Assembly (NCBI RefSeq): GCF_025717675.1
Contig: NZ_JAJIRT010000001.1
Location: 1,426,001-1,490,000, forward strand
Direction of reading: 5' to 3'
Source of the DNA: Paucibacter sp. DJ2R-2
GTDB taxonomy: Bacteria > Pseudomonadota > Gammaproteobacteria > Burkholderiales > Burkholderiaceae_C
Length of the DNA stretch: 64,000 bases
A program made the translations under genes and the position numbers. How positions within the stretch are numbered: position 1 is the first letter of the stretch; each line of letters opens with the position of its first letter. Of the stretch, positions 1-8,236 are shown piece by piece. The notes below the pieces were generated by a model. It was not told the DNA's origin. It did no database searches and saw only the letters and a list, made by a program, of their open reading frames with translations.

Positions 1-1
1 T

Positions 2-238
2 TTTGCCCGTTTCCCTCTGCCACCAAGCCAGCTCTTGCTGCACTGGGAACAGGCCGTCAACTGGGCCGATATGGCGCTCTACAGCGCCAAGTCGCGCGGC
101 CGCAATCGGGCCATGGGCATCGAGACGGTCCATGCGCCCAATGCCGAAGCCCTGGCCGCCATCGCGGCCGACTTTGATGCCGCCTGCTCTTCCGAGCGGG
201 TCAACCTCAAGCAGATCCTGGGGCCGGGCAGCGCCTGA
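2..238 (+). CDS. C-terminal end of a GGDEF diguanylate cyclase (partial)
   Basis: The reading frame is open from the left edge of the window and ends at TGA 236-238, so only the last 78 codons are visible. The segment WADMALYSAKSRGRNRAMGI matches the end of a GGDEF domain, where the last helix carries an A-D-x-A-L-Y-x-A-K-x-x-G-R-N motif. GGDEF enzymes make cyclic di-GMP from two GTP. The catalytic GGDEF loop lies outside the window, so activity cannot be judged. It stops 27 bases before the SulP gene on the same strand. Confidence 0.8.
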   Translation, partial: FARFPLPPSQLLLHWEQAVNWADMALYSAKSRGRNRAMGIETVHAPNAEALAAIAADFDAACSSERVNLKQILGPGSA

Positions 239-265
239 ACCGGCAGCAGGGATACGGCTGAGACA

Positions 266-1954
266 ATGCGGACGATGAAGCCTGCCTCGAAGCCATGGAT
301 CACGCAGCGGCTGTTGACGCTGAAGGCCTACCGCCGCGATGGCATGCGCAGCGATCTGCTGGCCGGCCTGCTGGTCAGCGTGCTGCTGATTCCCCAAAGC
401 CTGGCCTATGCCATGCTGGCCGGCCTGCCGCCACAGATCGGCCTGTATGCCAGCCTGCTGCCTTTGCTGGCCTACGCGGTCTGGGGCTCCAGCCCGGTGC
501 TCGGCATCGGGCCGGTGGCGGTGCTGGCCTTGATGATTGCCCAAGCCCTGGGCGGCCTGCCGCCCGGCGTCAGCCCCTCGGAAGCAGCACTGGTGCTGGC
601 GGCCGAGGTCGGCCTGATCCTCTTGCTGGCCTCGGCTCTGCGTCTGGACGCCCTCGCCTCCTTGCTGTCGGTGCCGGTGCTCCACGGTTTCGAGACCGGC
701 GCCACCCTGACCATCGCCATGAGCCAGTTGCCGGTGCTGCTGGGCAGCCCGGCCCAAGGCTTCGAGCTGCCGGGGCTGTGGGCCTCCATGCAGGCGACCG
801 GCTTTGCCTGGCATGGATTGAGCGCGGGCTTTGGCCTGCTGGCCTGTGCCACCTTGCTGGCCGGCCGGCGCTGGCTGCCGCCCGGCAGCGCTCGCCTGGT
901 GCCCATGGCCCTGCTGCTGGCGGCCATGGGCCTGGCTTGGGCCATAGACGGTCTCTCGCGCGGGGTCGCCTTGGTGGGGACCTTGCCACCGCTGGATCTG
1001 CACCTCAGCCTGCCACGCTTGAACGGCGAGCTCTGGTGGCAGTTGGCGCCCAGCGCCCTGCTGATCGCCTTGATCGCCTATGTCTCCAGCCTGGTCGTGG
1101 CTGAGGCGCTGGCGCGCCGGCGCAGCGAAAAGGTGCAGGCCGGCGCTGAGCTGCGCGGCCTGGCAGCGGCCAATTTGTGTGCCGCCCTGAGCGGCGGCAT
1201 GCCGGTGGCGGGCAGCTTCTCGCGCAGCGTGCTGCTTCACGAGGCAGGCAGCCGCAGCCGCGCCAGTGGCGTGTTCGTCGCGCTGTTCATGGGCCTGGCC
1301 ATGCTGCTGCTGGCCGGCCCCCTGGCCTGGCTGCCCAAGTCCGTGCTGGCAGCAACGATTCTGGTGGCCGTGCTCTCAGGCCTGAAGTTCCAGCCCTTTG
1401 TCGAGGCCTGGCGCTATGCCCGGCCAGAAGCCCTGCTGATGGCCGGCGTGAGCGCCATCGTGCTGTGCTGGAGCGTGACGGCCGCGCTGGCGCTCGGGGT
1501 GCTGGGTTCCATCGCATTGCTGCTGCAACGCACGGCCCAGCCCCATGTGGCCTTGATCGGCCGGGTTCCGGGCACCGAGCATTACCGCAATGTCGGCCGC
1601 CATGCAGTCGAGTGCCAGCCCGGGGTGCTGGGCCTGCGCATCGACGAAAGCCTCTTGTTCACCAATGCCCGCAGTCTCAGCGATGTAGTGCAGGGTTTGC
1701 TGAACCAGGAGCGCCAGGAGGTACACCGGGTCGTGCTGCTCATGTCGCCGGTCAACAGCATCGACTTCAGCGGCCTGGAGGCCTTGCGCGAACTGCACGC
1801 CCACTTGAAACGTCAGGGTTTGCGCCTCGATCTCAGTGAGGTCAAGGGGCCGGTTCTGGACCGTCTGCGTGCGGCCGATTGGCAACAATGGTTCGAGGGT
1901 CAGGTCTTTCTCAGCCACCACCAGGGCATGGTGGCCGGTGAAGCACAGGCTTGA
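266..1954 (+). CDS. SulP family anion transporter with STAS domain
   Basis: A 562-residue inner-membrane protein. Residues 43-62 (PQSLAYAMLAGLPPQIGLYA) match the SulP signature around the first helices. About ten to twelve hydrophobic segments follow up to residue ~415, and a soluble C-terminal STAS domain spans ~440-550 (SPVNSIDFSGLEALRELHAH is typical of STAS). SulP proteins move sulfate, bicarbonate or other anions, usually with protons or sodium; the substrate cannot be read from sequence. There is no adjacent carbonic anhydrase or cys gene. The start is ATG 266; a second ATG at 275 is possible. The gene ends at the edge of the first origin-like block. Confidence 0.92.
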   Translation: MRTMKPASKPWITQRLLTLKAYRRDGMRSDLLAGLLVSVLLIPQSLAYAMLAGLPPQIGLYASLLPLLAYAVWGSSPVLGIGPVAVLALMIAQALGGLPPGVSPSEAALVLAAEVGLILLLASALRLDALASLLSVPVLHGFETGATLTIAMSQLPVLLGSPAQGFELPGLWASMQATGFAWHGLSAGFGLLACATLLAGRRWLPPGSARLVPMALLLAAMGLAWAIDGLSRGVALVGTLPPLDLHLSLPRLNGELWWQLAPSALLIALIAYVSSLVVAEALARRRSEKVQAGAELRGLAAANLCAALSGGMPVAGSFSRSVLLHEAGSRSRASGVFVALFMGLAMLLLAGPLAWLPKSVLAATILVAVLSGLKFQPFVEAWRYARPEALLMAGVSAIVLCWSVTAALALGVLGSIALLLQRTAQPHVALIGRVPGTEHYRNVGRHAVECQPGVLGLRIDESLLFTNARSLSDVVQGLLNQERQEVHRVVLLMSPVNSIDFSGLEALRELHAHLKRQGLRLDLSEVKGPVLDRLRAADWQQWFEGQVFLSHHQGMVAGEAQA

Positions 1955-2206
1955 GCACCAGCCTGTGGACAAGGCTGTGGACGAAACTTGAACAAGTCAG
2001 GGCTTGTCCACAGGCCGACGGCGATCCGCCAAGTTGTTATCGGTCGAGCCGAAAGTTCAGGGGCAGGCCTCCACAAGCTTTGGAAGCTGCCAAACACTTG
2101 TCAGGACTGAGAAAATTGCGCTTGTCCACAGCCAGGGTTCACCCTTACTACGACTACCATTCTTAAAGTTCTAAATCCTTATTGATATTGCAAGGCGAAG
2201 TTTTTG
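1955..2206. other. Origin-like module A: DnaA boxes, DnaA-trio tract and AT-rich stretch
   Basis: A non-coding block between sulP and the queD-like gene. DnaA-box-like 9-mers are TGTGGACAA at 1964-1972, TGTGGACGA at 1976-1984, TTGTCCACA at 2004-2012 and TTGTCCACA at 2122-2130. TTGTTATCG lies at 2034-2042. Fourteen bases after the last box comes TTACTACGACTACCA (2145-2159), whose complementary strand carries repeated 3'-GAT-5' trinucleotides, the pattern called the DnaA-trio in bacterial origins. An AT-rich stretch (2160-2195) follows immediately, as expected for an unwinding element. The same parts recur with nearly the same spacing at 5481-5695. Origin function is inferred; no dnaA gene is in view. 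Confidence 0.6.
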
Positions 2207-3313
2207 ATGAACACCGACACCCTGTACTCCGCCTCCTGTGGCTTTGAGTCGGCTTGCCAGATTCCGGCATTGCCCTCGGGCCACCGCAGCCGCGGCTTGC
2301 ATGGGCACAGCTATTTCGCCACCATTCGGGCCCAGCTGCCCGCGGGCTGGGCGCCGTTTCCTGGCGCAGAAGTTGAAGAACTGCGGCGCCGGCTGGAAGC
2401 CTGCGTGGCACCGCTGGACCATGCCCTGCTGAACCAGACCATCGAACAGCCAACCGACGAGAACATCGCCCGCTGGATCCGCCAGCGCCTGGAACATGAG
2501 TTCGGTGTGCCCGGCATTCAGCAAGTGGGCATCCAGAGTACCCAGCACAGCGGGGTCGATCTGGACGTCAACGGCATGGCCCATGTCTGGCGCCGTTACC
2601 GTTTTCAAGCGGCCCACAAGCTGCCCAATGTGCCGATGGGCCACAAATGCGGCCGCATGCATGGCCATGGCTTCGAGGTGATCGTCCATGCCAATCAGGA
2701 CCTGGGTGAGCGCGACATCAGCATCGATTACGACCATCTGGACGAAGTCTGGGCACCCTTCCATGCCGAGCTGAACTACCACTGCCTGAACGAGATCGAG
2801 GGCCTGAGCAACCCGACCAGCGAGGTGATCTCGGCGTGGTTGTGGGCGCGCATGAAGCCGCTGCTGCCCGAGCTGAGCTGGCTGACCGTCTACGAAACCG
2901 GCTCCTGCGGTGCCAATTTCGACGGCCAGAACTACCGCATCTGGAAGGAGCTGACCTTGGACAGCGCCATCCAGCTCAAGGCCGCGCCGGCCGACAGCCC
3001 GCTGCGTGCCATCCACGGCCACACCTACACCTTGCGCCTGCACCTGAGCGCCGAGCTCGATGCAGTGATGGGCTGGACCGTGGACTTTGGCGATGTGAAA
3101 ACCTTGTTCGACCCCATCTTCAAGGCCATCGACCACCGGCCGCTCTACGAGATTGCCGACCTGCCCGATGGCGACACCGCCAGCCTGGCAGCCTGGGTGC
3201 TGGGCAAGGCCCGGGTCGGCCTGCCTCAGCTGGACCGTGTGGACATGTACGAAACACGCGGCTGCGGCGCCATCGTCAGCGTGGCCACCGCGGTGGACCT
3301 GATCCCGGTTTGA
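2207..3313 (+). CDS. QueD-like protein with three fused 6-pyruvoyl-tetrahydropterin synthase domains
   Basis: A 368-residue protein, three times the length of ordinary QueD (about 120). Three PTPS-like segments are visible at ~5-118, ~126-240 and ~244-360. The middle one has the complete zinc and cysteine set (His137, Cys148, His152, His154, and Glu230), but its usual Asp-His pair is replaced (LNYHCLNEI, residues 189-197). The first and third lack the cysteine and first zinc histidine, yet keep the Asp-His pair (Asp71-His72, Asp309-His310). QueD makes 6-carboxytetrahydropterin for queuosine and other deazapurines; queE follows 34 bases downstream, which supports that role. ATG 2207 is preferred over TTG 2204. 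Confidence 0.85.
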   Translation: MNTDTLYSASCGFESACQIPALPSGHRSRGLHGHSYFATIRAQLPAGWAPFPGAEVEELRRRLEACVAPLDHALLNQTIEQPTDENIARWIRQRLEHEFGVPGIQQVGIQSTQHSGVDLDVNGMAHVWRRYRFQAAHKLPNVPMGHKCGRMHGHGFEVIVHANQDLGERDISIDYDHLDEVWAPFHAELNYHCLNEIEGLSNPTSEVISAWLWARMKPLLPELSWLTVYETGSCGANFDGQNYRIWKELTLDSAIQLKAAPADSPLRAIHGHTYTLRLHLSAELDAVMGWTVDFGDVKTLFDPIFKAIDHRPLYEIADLPDGDTASLAAWVLGKARVGLPQLDRVDMYETRGCGAIVSVATAVDLIPV

Positions 3314-3347
3314 ACGCCTGCCGACGAGAACCAACCAGCACACACGC

Positions 3348-3983
3348 ATGACTTACGCCGTCAAAGAAATTTTCTACACCTTGCAAGGCGAGGGCGCGCA
3401 AGCAGGCCGGGCCTCGGTGTTCTGCCGCTTTGCCGGCTGCAACCTCTGGAGCGGGCGCGAGGAAGACCGCGCCCGTGCTGTCTGCAACTTCTGCGACACC
3501 GATTTCGTGGGCACCGATGGCCAAGGTGGCGGCAAATTCGCCACGGCCGAGGCACTGGCCGACGCGATTGCCTCGCGCTGGCCCGCAGACCGGCCTGGAA
3601 GGCCTTATGTCGTCTGCACCGGGGGTGAGCCCCTGCTGCAGGTGGATACGCCCCTGATCGAGGCTCTGCACGCGCGCGGTTTCGAGATCGCTGTCGAGAC
3701 CAACGGCACCCAGCCGGCGCCGGAAGGCCTGGACTGGATTTGCGTCAGCCCCAAGGCCGATGCCGAACTGGTACTGACCCGCGGCCATGAGCTGAAGCTG
3801 GTCTATCCCCAGCCGCTGGCGCGGCCCGAACGTTTTGCCGGGCTGGACTTCCAGCATTTCTTCCTTCAGCCGCTGGACAGCGTGCTCAAGACCCAGCACA
3901 TCCGCGAGGTGGTGGACTACTGCATGCAACACCCGCAGTGGCGCATGTCGGTGCAGATGCACAAGGTCATCGGCATCGAGTGA
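3348..3983 (+). CDS. queE: 7-carboxy-7-deazaguanine synthase QueE
   Basis: A 211-residue radical-SAM enzyme that converts 6-carboxytetrahydropterin, the product of QueD, to 7-carboxy-7-deazaguanine in queuosine biosynthesis. The iron-sulfur cysteines are Cys31, Cys46 and Cys49, giving the C-x14-C-x2-C spacing typical of proteobacterial QueE rather than the usual C-x3-C-x2-C. The N-terminal EIFYTLQGEGAQAGRASVF and the later CTGGEPLLQ match the family well. It lies directly downstream of the queD-like gene, so the two probably form an operon. A strong terminator follows at 4007-4036. Confidence 0.95.
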   Translation: MTYAVKEIFYTLQGEGAQAGRASVFCRFAGCNLWSGREEDRARAVCNFCDTDFVGTDGQGGGKFATAEALADAIASRWPADRPGRPYVVCTGGEPLLQVDTPLIEALHARGFEIAVETNGTQPAPEGLDWICVSPKADAELVLTRGHELKLVYPQPLARPERFAGLDFQHFFLQPLDSVLKTQHIREVVDYCMQHPQWRMSVQMHKVIGIE

Positions 3984-4006
3984 TTCAGCAATGGCCTGGA
4001 AGGCAT

Positions 4007-4036
4007 GAAAAAAAGGGAGCCGAGGGCTCCCTTTTT
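4007..4036. terminator. Rho-independent terminator after queE, probably bidirectional
   Basis: A perfect 7-bp stem, GGGAGCC (4015-4021) and GGCTCCC (4025-4031), with a GAG loop. TTTTT follows at 4032-4036 and an A-run precedes the stem (about 4008-4014). The T-run serves queE on the plus strand. The A-run would give a T-run on the other strand for the GDSL lipoprotein gene that ends at 4087. Confidence 0.85.
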
Positions 4037-4086
4037 GCTGTTCAGCGATTGCAGGGCTGAAACGCCCCGCTGCTGGCTTTTCTACT

Positions 4087-5235
4087 TCACTTCCAGCCCT
4101 TGGCAGCCAGGCTGCGGCCGATCAGTTCGGCAATCAGCTGGTGACCGTAAGGCGTGGGGTGGAAACCGTCCGAGAAGGCATAGGTCTTCCACCAGTTGGC
4201 GCCACCGGTGGCACCAGCCGGGATCGTTGCCGAGAGCGCGCCTGCTGTGCAAGTCGGGAAGGTGTAGGTCGGCAAGCCATCGGCACCGGTGCCGGTCTGC
4301 GGGCAGGCCGTGTTCTTGACATTGCTCAGGCCGTACTGGGCCGGGTTGGCAGCTTGGTCGTTGAGGGCGCTGTAGAAGTCGGCCACGGCCACGCGAGCCT
4401 GACCGGCAAAACGGGTGTCCAGGCGCTTGTTGAAAGCCGAGATCCAGCTCTTGAACAGTGCCTCGGATTGGGCGCGCGCTGTGGCACCGGCCGTGCCACC
4501 GCCGCTGGCCAGAGCGATGCCGTCCAGCACGCGCTGGAAGCGCGGTGTCACTGTGATGCTGGGCACGTTCAGGATCACCACCTGCTGTGCGCCCTTGTCG
4601 AGCACATAGCTCTGGATGCCATCGGCAAACTTGTCGGCCAGGGCTTCCATATAGGTCGCACCACCGGTGGCCATGCCCGCGGCGCCGCCGCTCATGATGG
4701 TGGTGACCTGGCTGGCGCTCAGCACCGTGCCGAGCAGCGCGGCGTAGGCCGCGGCCTTGTCGGTGGGGGCTTTCAGATAGGCGCCGACCAGGTCGGCCGC
4801 GTCATTGCCACCGCCGTCGATCAAGGCCAGGTCCGAAGCCTTGTAAGGGCCGGACAGGGAGGCTGTGATCATCTGCAAAACGATGCCGCGCGGGTCCGAA
4901 CCATTGGCCTGGTTGATGACACCGCCGCCGATGGCGTAGTTGCCGCAGCCGGGCTTGCTGTTGGTGGTGAAGGTCGTGCCGGTGAAGGCGTAGAAATTGC
5001 AAAGCGTGGTACCGAAGCCGGCAGCAATTCGCTCCGGATAGATCTGCGTTTCAGCGCCTTGCACGGTGAAACGGAAACCGAAGGTGCCCGAGTCGGCCAG
5101 GCTGTCACCAAAAACCTTGACGGCCATGATCTTGGCCGGCGCCGGAGCGTCAGGGATGGAGTCGCCACTACCGCCGCAGGCTGTCAGGGCCAGGCCGACG
5201 GCCAGTGGGACGAGGAGTTTTTGAAACTGCTGCAT
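4087..5235 (-). CDS. SGNH/GDSL-family esterase-like lipoprotein
   Basis: 382 residues. It begins with a lipoprotein signal peptide whose lipobox LTAC ends at Cys20, so the mature protein is probably membrane-anchored in the envelope. Block I (GDSLADSG, from residue 43, nucleophile Ser45), block III (GGGND near residue 145) and block V (DGFHPTPYGHQ, Asp356 and His359) of the SGNH hydrolase family are all present. The substrate is unknown; members act on esters of lipids or polysaccharides. It converges on queE and starts inside the edge of the second origin-like block. Confidence 0.88.
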   Translation of the reverse strand: MQQFQKLLVPLAVGLALTACGGSGDSIPDAPAPAKIMAVKVFGDSLADSGTFGFRFTVQGAETQIYPERIAAGFGTTLCNFYAFTGTTFTTNSKPGCGNYAIGGGVINQANGSDPRGIVLQMITASLSGPYKASDLALIDGGGNDAADLVGAYLKAPTDKAAAYAALLGTVLSASQVTTIMSGGAAGMATGGATYMEALADKFADGIQSYVLDKGAQQVVILNVPSITVTPRFQRVLDGIALASGGGTAGATARAQSEALFKSWISAFNKRLDTRFAGQARVAVADFYSALNDQAANPAQYGLSNVKNTACPQTGTGADGLPTYTFPTCTAGALSATIPAGATGGANWWKTYAFSDGFHPTPYGHQLIAELIGRSLAAKGWK

Positions 5236-5768
5236 GGAACAACCTTTGTTTGAAGAGTGGCGACAGGGGCCCGACTTGGGCGGCCCATCTTGGGGCTGAG
5301 GCGAACTCTAGGCACCAAGATGGTCCCTGAGCCTGCGTGTTTGCCCCAGAACAAGGCCTGATTTGGGCCAGAAACACAGAATTTAGAGTGATTCCTCCAA
5401 GAACTTGTCACACGCGGGACATGGGAGCGGCTGACGAGAACTTGTACGCAGTCCTGCTCAGGGCTGTCAAGGTACAAGCTTGTGGATAAAAAAAGGACAA
5501 ACCATGGCTTATCCACAGCTGAGATCGCTTGGCCCGACTTGTTATCGCTTCGTGTCTGGCAAGAGCAGGGTCGTACCCACATGGTTTGAAGTGAGTTAAG
5601 TCTTTGATATCAAAAGTGAAATGTTACTTGTCCACAGAAAAGTAGCCCCTCTACTAAGACTACCAATTTGAAATATTGAAATTGCTATGAATAAGAGAGC
5701 GGCCGAGATTTCTTGGAATGTGCACAGCCGGCTCCGGGCATAGCTGGGCCATGCCACACTTGCTCCCC
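5236..5768. other. Origin-like module B: DnaA boxes, DnaA-trio tract and AT-rich stretch
   Basis: A 533-bp gap holding the promoter side of the GDSL gene (5236 to ~5460, nothing else recognised) and then an origin-like array. Perfect DnaA boxes lie at 5481-5489 (TGTGGATAA) and 5509-5517 (TTATCCACA). TTGTTATCG is at 5539-5547 and TTGTCCACA at 5628-5636. TCTACTAAGACTACCA (5650-5665) is a DnaA-trio-like tract, followed by an AT-rich stretch (5666-5695). Spacings between successive elements are 28, 30 and 89 bases; in module A they are 28, 30 and 88. A 14-base stretch of the trio tract matches module A at 13 positions. Origin activity is inferred. Confidence 0.65.
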
Positions 5769-6083
5769 ATGGACATCCCAGACCTGCAAAAGCGCTTACG
5801 CAGTTTTGCTGCCGAACGTGCTTGGCAGCCTTACCAAACCCCCAAGAACCTCGCCATGGCCATGGTGGTGGAGGCTGCTGAACTGGTCGAGATTTTTCAG
5901 TGGATGACGCCCGAGGAATCGCAGCGCATTGCTGAGGACCCGATCAAGCATCAACACCTGGGCGAGGAAATTGCGGATGTCATGCTCTACCTGCTGCAGA
6001 TCGCCGATCACACCGGTGTCGATATGGCGGTGGCCGTGGAGCGCAAGCTGGCCTTGAATGCGATCAAGCACCCTGTTGCTTGA
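5769..6083 (+). CDS. MazG-like nucleotide pyrophosphohydrolase
   Basis: A 104-residue all-helical protein of the MazG/iMazG (RS21-C6, dCTPase-like) type. It carries the metal-binding acidic motifs EAAELVEIFQW and, about 30 residues later, EEIADVMLYLL. Such enzymes hydrolyse nucleoside triphosphates to monophosphates and pyrophosphate, often cleaning non-canonical nucleotides from the pool. The frame is open from ATG 5718, but homology starts at MDIPDLQKRL, so ATG 5769 is chosen; no strong ribosome-binding site helps decide. It is the first gene right of module B. Confidence 0.85.
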   Translation: MDIPDLQKRLRSFAAERAWQPYQTPKNLAMAMVVEAAELVEIFQWMTPEESQRIAEDPIKHQHLGEEIADVMLYLLQIADHTGVDMAVAVERKLALNAIKHPVA

Positions 6084-6140
6084 GGTCTTGACCTTCTGGC
6101 TTTTCTTTTTTGTTTCCGCTGCGACGGCAGCCGCCACGCC

Positions 6141-6800
6141 ATGCAGACGATTGCCGTCATCGACTTTGAAACTTCCGGCCTGGGGCCGAGCAGCGGCGGG
6201 CGCGCGACCGAGATTGCTGCGGTGCTGGTTCGTGACGGCCGCATCGTCGACAGCTTTCAAAGCTTGATGCACAGCGGCGTCTGGGTCCCGCCCTTCATCG
6301 AGCAACTGACAGGCATCAGCAACGCCATGCTGGCCGAAGCGCCGCCGGCCGCGGAGGTCATGCAGGAGCTGGCTCGTTTCACCCATGGCTGCCCCTTGGT
6401 GGCGCATAACGCATCGTTTGATCGCGGCTTCTGGCAGGCAGAGATGGCCATGGCCGACTGCGTACCTGATCCAGCCCATGAATTCGTCTGTACCGTGCTT
6501 TTGGCCCGCCGCCTCTATCCCGAGGCGCCCAACTGCAAACTCGGCAGCTTGGTACGGCATTTCCAGCTGCCGGACACCGGGCGCGCGCACCGGGCTTTGG
6601 CCGACGCCATGAGCACGGCTCATCTGCTGCTTCGCATACAGGCCGACCTTGCCGATCGTTTTGCTGCCGATCTGGGCGCTTGCAGACCCGACCATGGCCT
6701 CCTGAGCCGCCTGCAGCGTTGCAGCAAGACGGCCTTGCAGCGAGCGGTGCAAAGCCATGCACGCGAGCATCAAGCAGCGAGTGCCCCGCTTTCAGCCTAG
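6141..6800 (+). CDS. DnaQ-like DEDDh 3'-5' exonuclease
   Basis: 219 residues with an RNase H-fold exonuclease domain covering about 1-165. The four metal-binding acids and the catalytic histidine of the DEDDh class are visible: Asp8 and Glu10 in DFET, Asp94 in HNASFD, and His150 with Asp155 in HRALADAM. The family includes the proofreading subunit of DNA polymerase III and several nucleic-acid trimming enzymes. The last 50 residues are not recognised. It lies 57 bases after the MazG-like gene on the same strand, so a nucleotide or DNA housekeeping operon is plausible. Confidence 0.88.
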   Translation: MQTIAVIDFETSGLGPSSGGRATEIAAVLVRDGRIVDSFQSLMHSGVWVPPFIEQLTGISNAMLAEAPPAAEVMQELARFTHGCPLVAHNASFDRGFWQAEMAMADCVPDPAHEFVCTVLLARRLYPEAPNCKLGSLVRHFQLPDTGRAHRALADAMSTAHLLLRIQADLADRFAADLGACRPDHGLLSRLQRCSKTALQRAVQSHAREHQAASAPLSA

Positions 6801-6976
6801 AAAAAATCGCGCTGTCAAGCGCCAGACCCGGCCGCATTGGCAAGCAAAATACCGCCCTTCCGTTTCGTGTTCCCGCGCCTGAGCACTTGTCGCCACGGCC
6901 TGTCTCAGGCTCTTGGCCATAGGTTCGGAACTTCGGGAGTGGTTCGTTCTTGGTTTCCTTTTGAGTTCTTCCTTGT

Positions 6977-7495
6977 ATGTCGAGTATTCAGGTTCGCCCC
7001 GCCACGCTGCGTGATGCCAAGGGCATTGCAGAAATCCATGTCGCGGCTTGGCAAGACGCCTACAAGGGCTTGCTGCCCGATTCCGTGTTGGATGCCTTGT
7101 CCGTGCAGAAGCGCCAGGCCTTCTGGCGCGAAGCCATCGATCTCTGCGAGCCCCAGGTGGTGGTGGCCCATATCGACAACGAGTTGATGGGCTTCGTCGG
7201 CTTCGATCGCTCGCGCGACAAGGGCACACCGTCCAGCACTGGCGAGATCTGGGCCATGTATGCCAACCCCATCCATTGGGACAAGGGTGTCGGCCTGGCA
7301 CTCTGGGACGCTGCACGCGACGGCTTGCAGGAAGAGGGCTGCACCAAGGTCACGCTGTGGAGCTATCTGCGCAATGAGCGCGCCCTGCGTTTCTTTGACC
7401 TGGCCGGTTTCAAGCGCGAGCTCGGCAGCGCCAAGACCACTGAGGTCAGCGGCGTGCGTCTGGAAGAGATTCGCCTGCACCGCTCTTTGGTCTGA
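6977..7495 (+). CDS. GNAT family N-acetyltransferase
   Basis: 172 residues with the GNAT fold: an N-terminal IQVRPATLRDAKGIAEIHVAAW, a central strand GEIWAMYANPIHWDKGVGLAL that replaces the usual R/Q-x-x-G-x-G/A acetyl-CoA loop with a related sequence, and the C-terminal ERALRFFDLAGFKR. It transfers an acetyl group from acetyl-CoA to an amine on an unknown substrate. A 176-base gap separates it from the exonuclease gene, with no other feature recognised there. A clear terminator follows. Confidence 0.88.
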   Translation: MSSIQVRPATLRDAKGIAEIHVAAWQDAYKGLLPDSVLDALSVQKRQAFWREAIDLCEPQVVVAHIDNELMGFVGFDRSRDKGTPSSTGEIWAMYANPIHWDKGVGLALWDAARDGLQEEGCTKVTLWSYLRNERALRFFDLAGFKRELGSAKTTEVSGVRLEEIRLHRSLV

Positions 7496-7535
7496 TGGTG
7501 AGCGCGCCGCAGCGGCGCGCGACAGCAGGCTCCGG

Positions 7536-7570
7536 AACAACCAGCCGCCTTCGGGTCGCTGGTTTTTTTT
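7536..7570 (+). terminator. Rho-independent terminator after the GNAT gene
   Basis: Stem AACCAGC (7539-7545) pairs with GCTGGTT (7558-7564) and runs into an eight-T tract ending at 7570. A second GC-rich hairpin without a T-tract (about 7502-7520) precedes it. Confidence 0.85.
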
Positions 7571-7714
7571 CGCATAAATAGAATTTAAGTAACTTGTTAT
7601 TAACGATGACTATCCGTTGATGAGTTCGATTCAGTTTTCTTCTTTGATCATGGATCAGATTGCGTGCAAGGACGGGGTAAAGTAATGGCCCCTTACTTTC
7701 TGAATTGACGACAA

Positions 7715-8236
7715 GTGCTGGCCAAGCTGACTTCCAAGAACCAATTGACCTTGCCAAAAAGCGTGACCGAGCCCTTGGGGCCGGTGCAGTACTTCGAAGT
7801 GCACACCCAGGCCGGACAAATCATCCTCACGCCCGTACGGATCCAACGAGGCGATGCCCTCCGGGCCAAGTTGGCCGAGCTGGAAATCGACGCCAAAACC
7901 ATTGAGACCGCCTTGAGCTGGGCCGGGAACAAGCTCGCCCCTGCGGCCAAAAAAACGGCGGTCGCGAAACCGGCGGCAAAAGAGAAAGCGGTGTCGCGAA
8001 AAAGCGCGCTTGTAAAAGCACCCGCAAAAGCACGCGCAAAGGCGCCCACGAAAACGGCCGCAAAACCATTGAGTGAAGCCAAGGCCAAGCCCGCCGCGGC
8101 GAAGAAGACCGTCAGCAAGGGGTTGGCAAAACCATCGAGTGGCCGTAAAGCACCAGCCAGCAAGGCCAGCGGCAGCGCAGCCCTGAATGCCCGCCAGGTC
8201 TTCGGCCGCAACAGTGGCAAGGCGGCTGGGCGATGA
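7715..8236 (+). CDS. AbrB/MazE-type DNA-binding protein with histone H1-like tail
   Basis: 173 residues starting at GTG 7715. Residues 1-45 (LAKLTSKNQLTLPKSV, then a second hairpin ending ILTPVRI) are a swapped-hairpin AbrB/MazE/SpoVT domain, as in antitoxins and transition-state regulators. From about residue 70 to the end the protein is low-complexity: about one residue in five is lysine and three in ten alanine, with AKP/KAP repeats like histone H1 or bacterial H1-like proteins. The stop overlaps the next start by four bases (ATGA), so it is translationally coupled to a PIN-like protein, the usual antitoxin-toxin order. It may bind DNA broadly instead of a single operator. Confidence 0.8.
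   Translation: MLAKLTSKNQLTLPKSVTEPLGPVQYFEVHTQAGQIILTPVRIQRGDALRAKLAELEIDAKTIETALSWAGNKLAPAAKKTAVAKPAAKEKAVSRKSALVKAPAKARAKAPTKTAAKPLSEAKAKPAAAKKTVSKGLAKPSSGRKAPASKASGSAALNARQVFGRNSGKAAGR

Noticed and set aside
1955-2206. A preQ1 riboswitch before the queD-queE genes
   Set aside because: No preQ1 aptamer-like pseudoknot with a C-rich loop and A-rich tail is visible; the gap is explained by the origin-like array.
7580-7714. A third origin-like block: AT-rich with CTTGTTATTAACGATG
   Set aside because: There is no DnaA box and no trio tract; AT-rich promoter sequence explains it.
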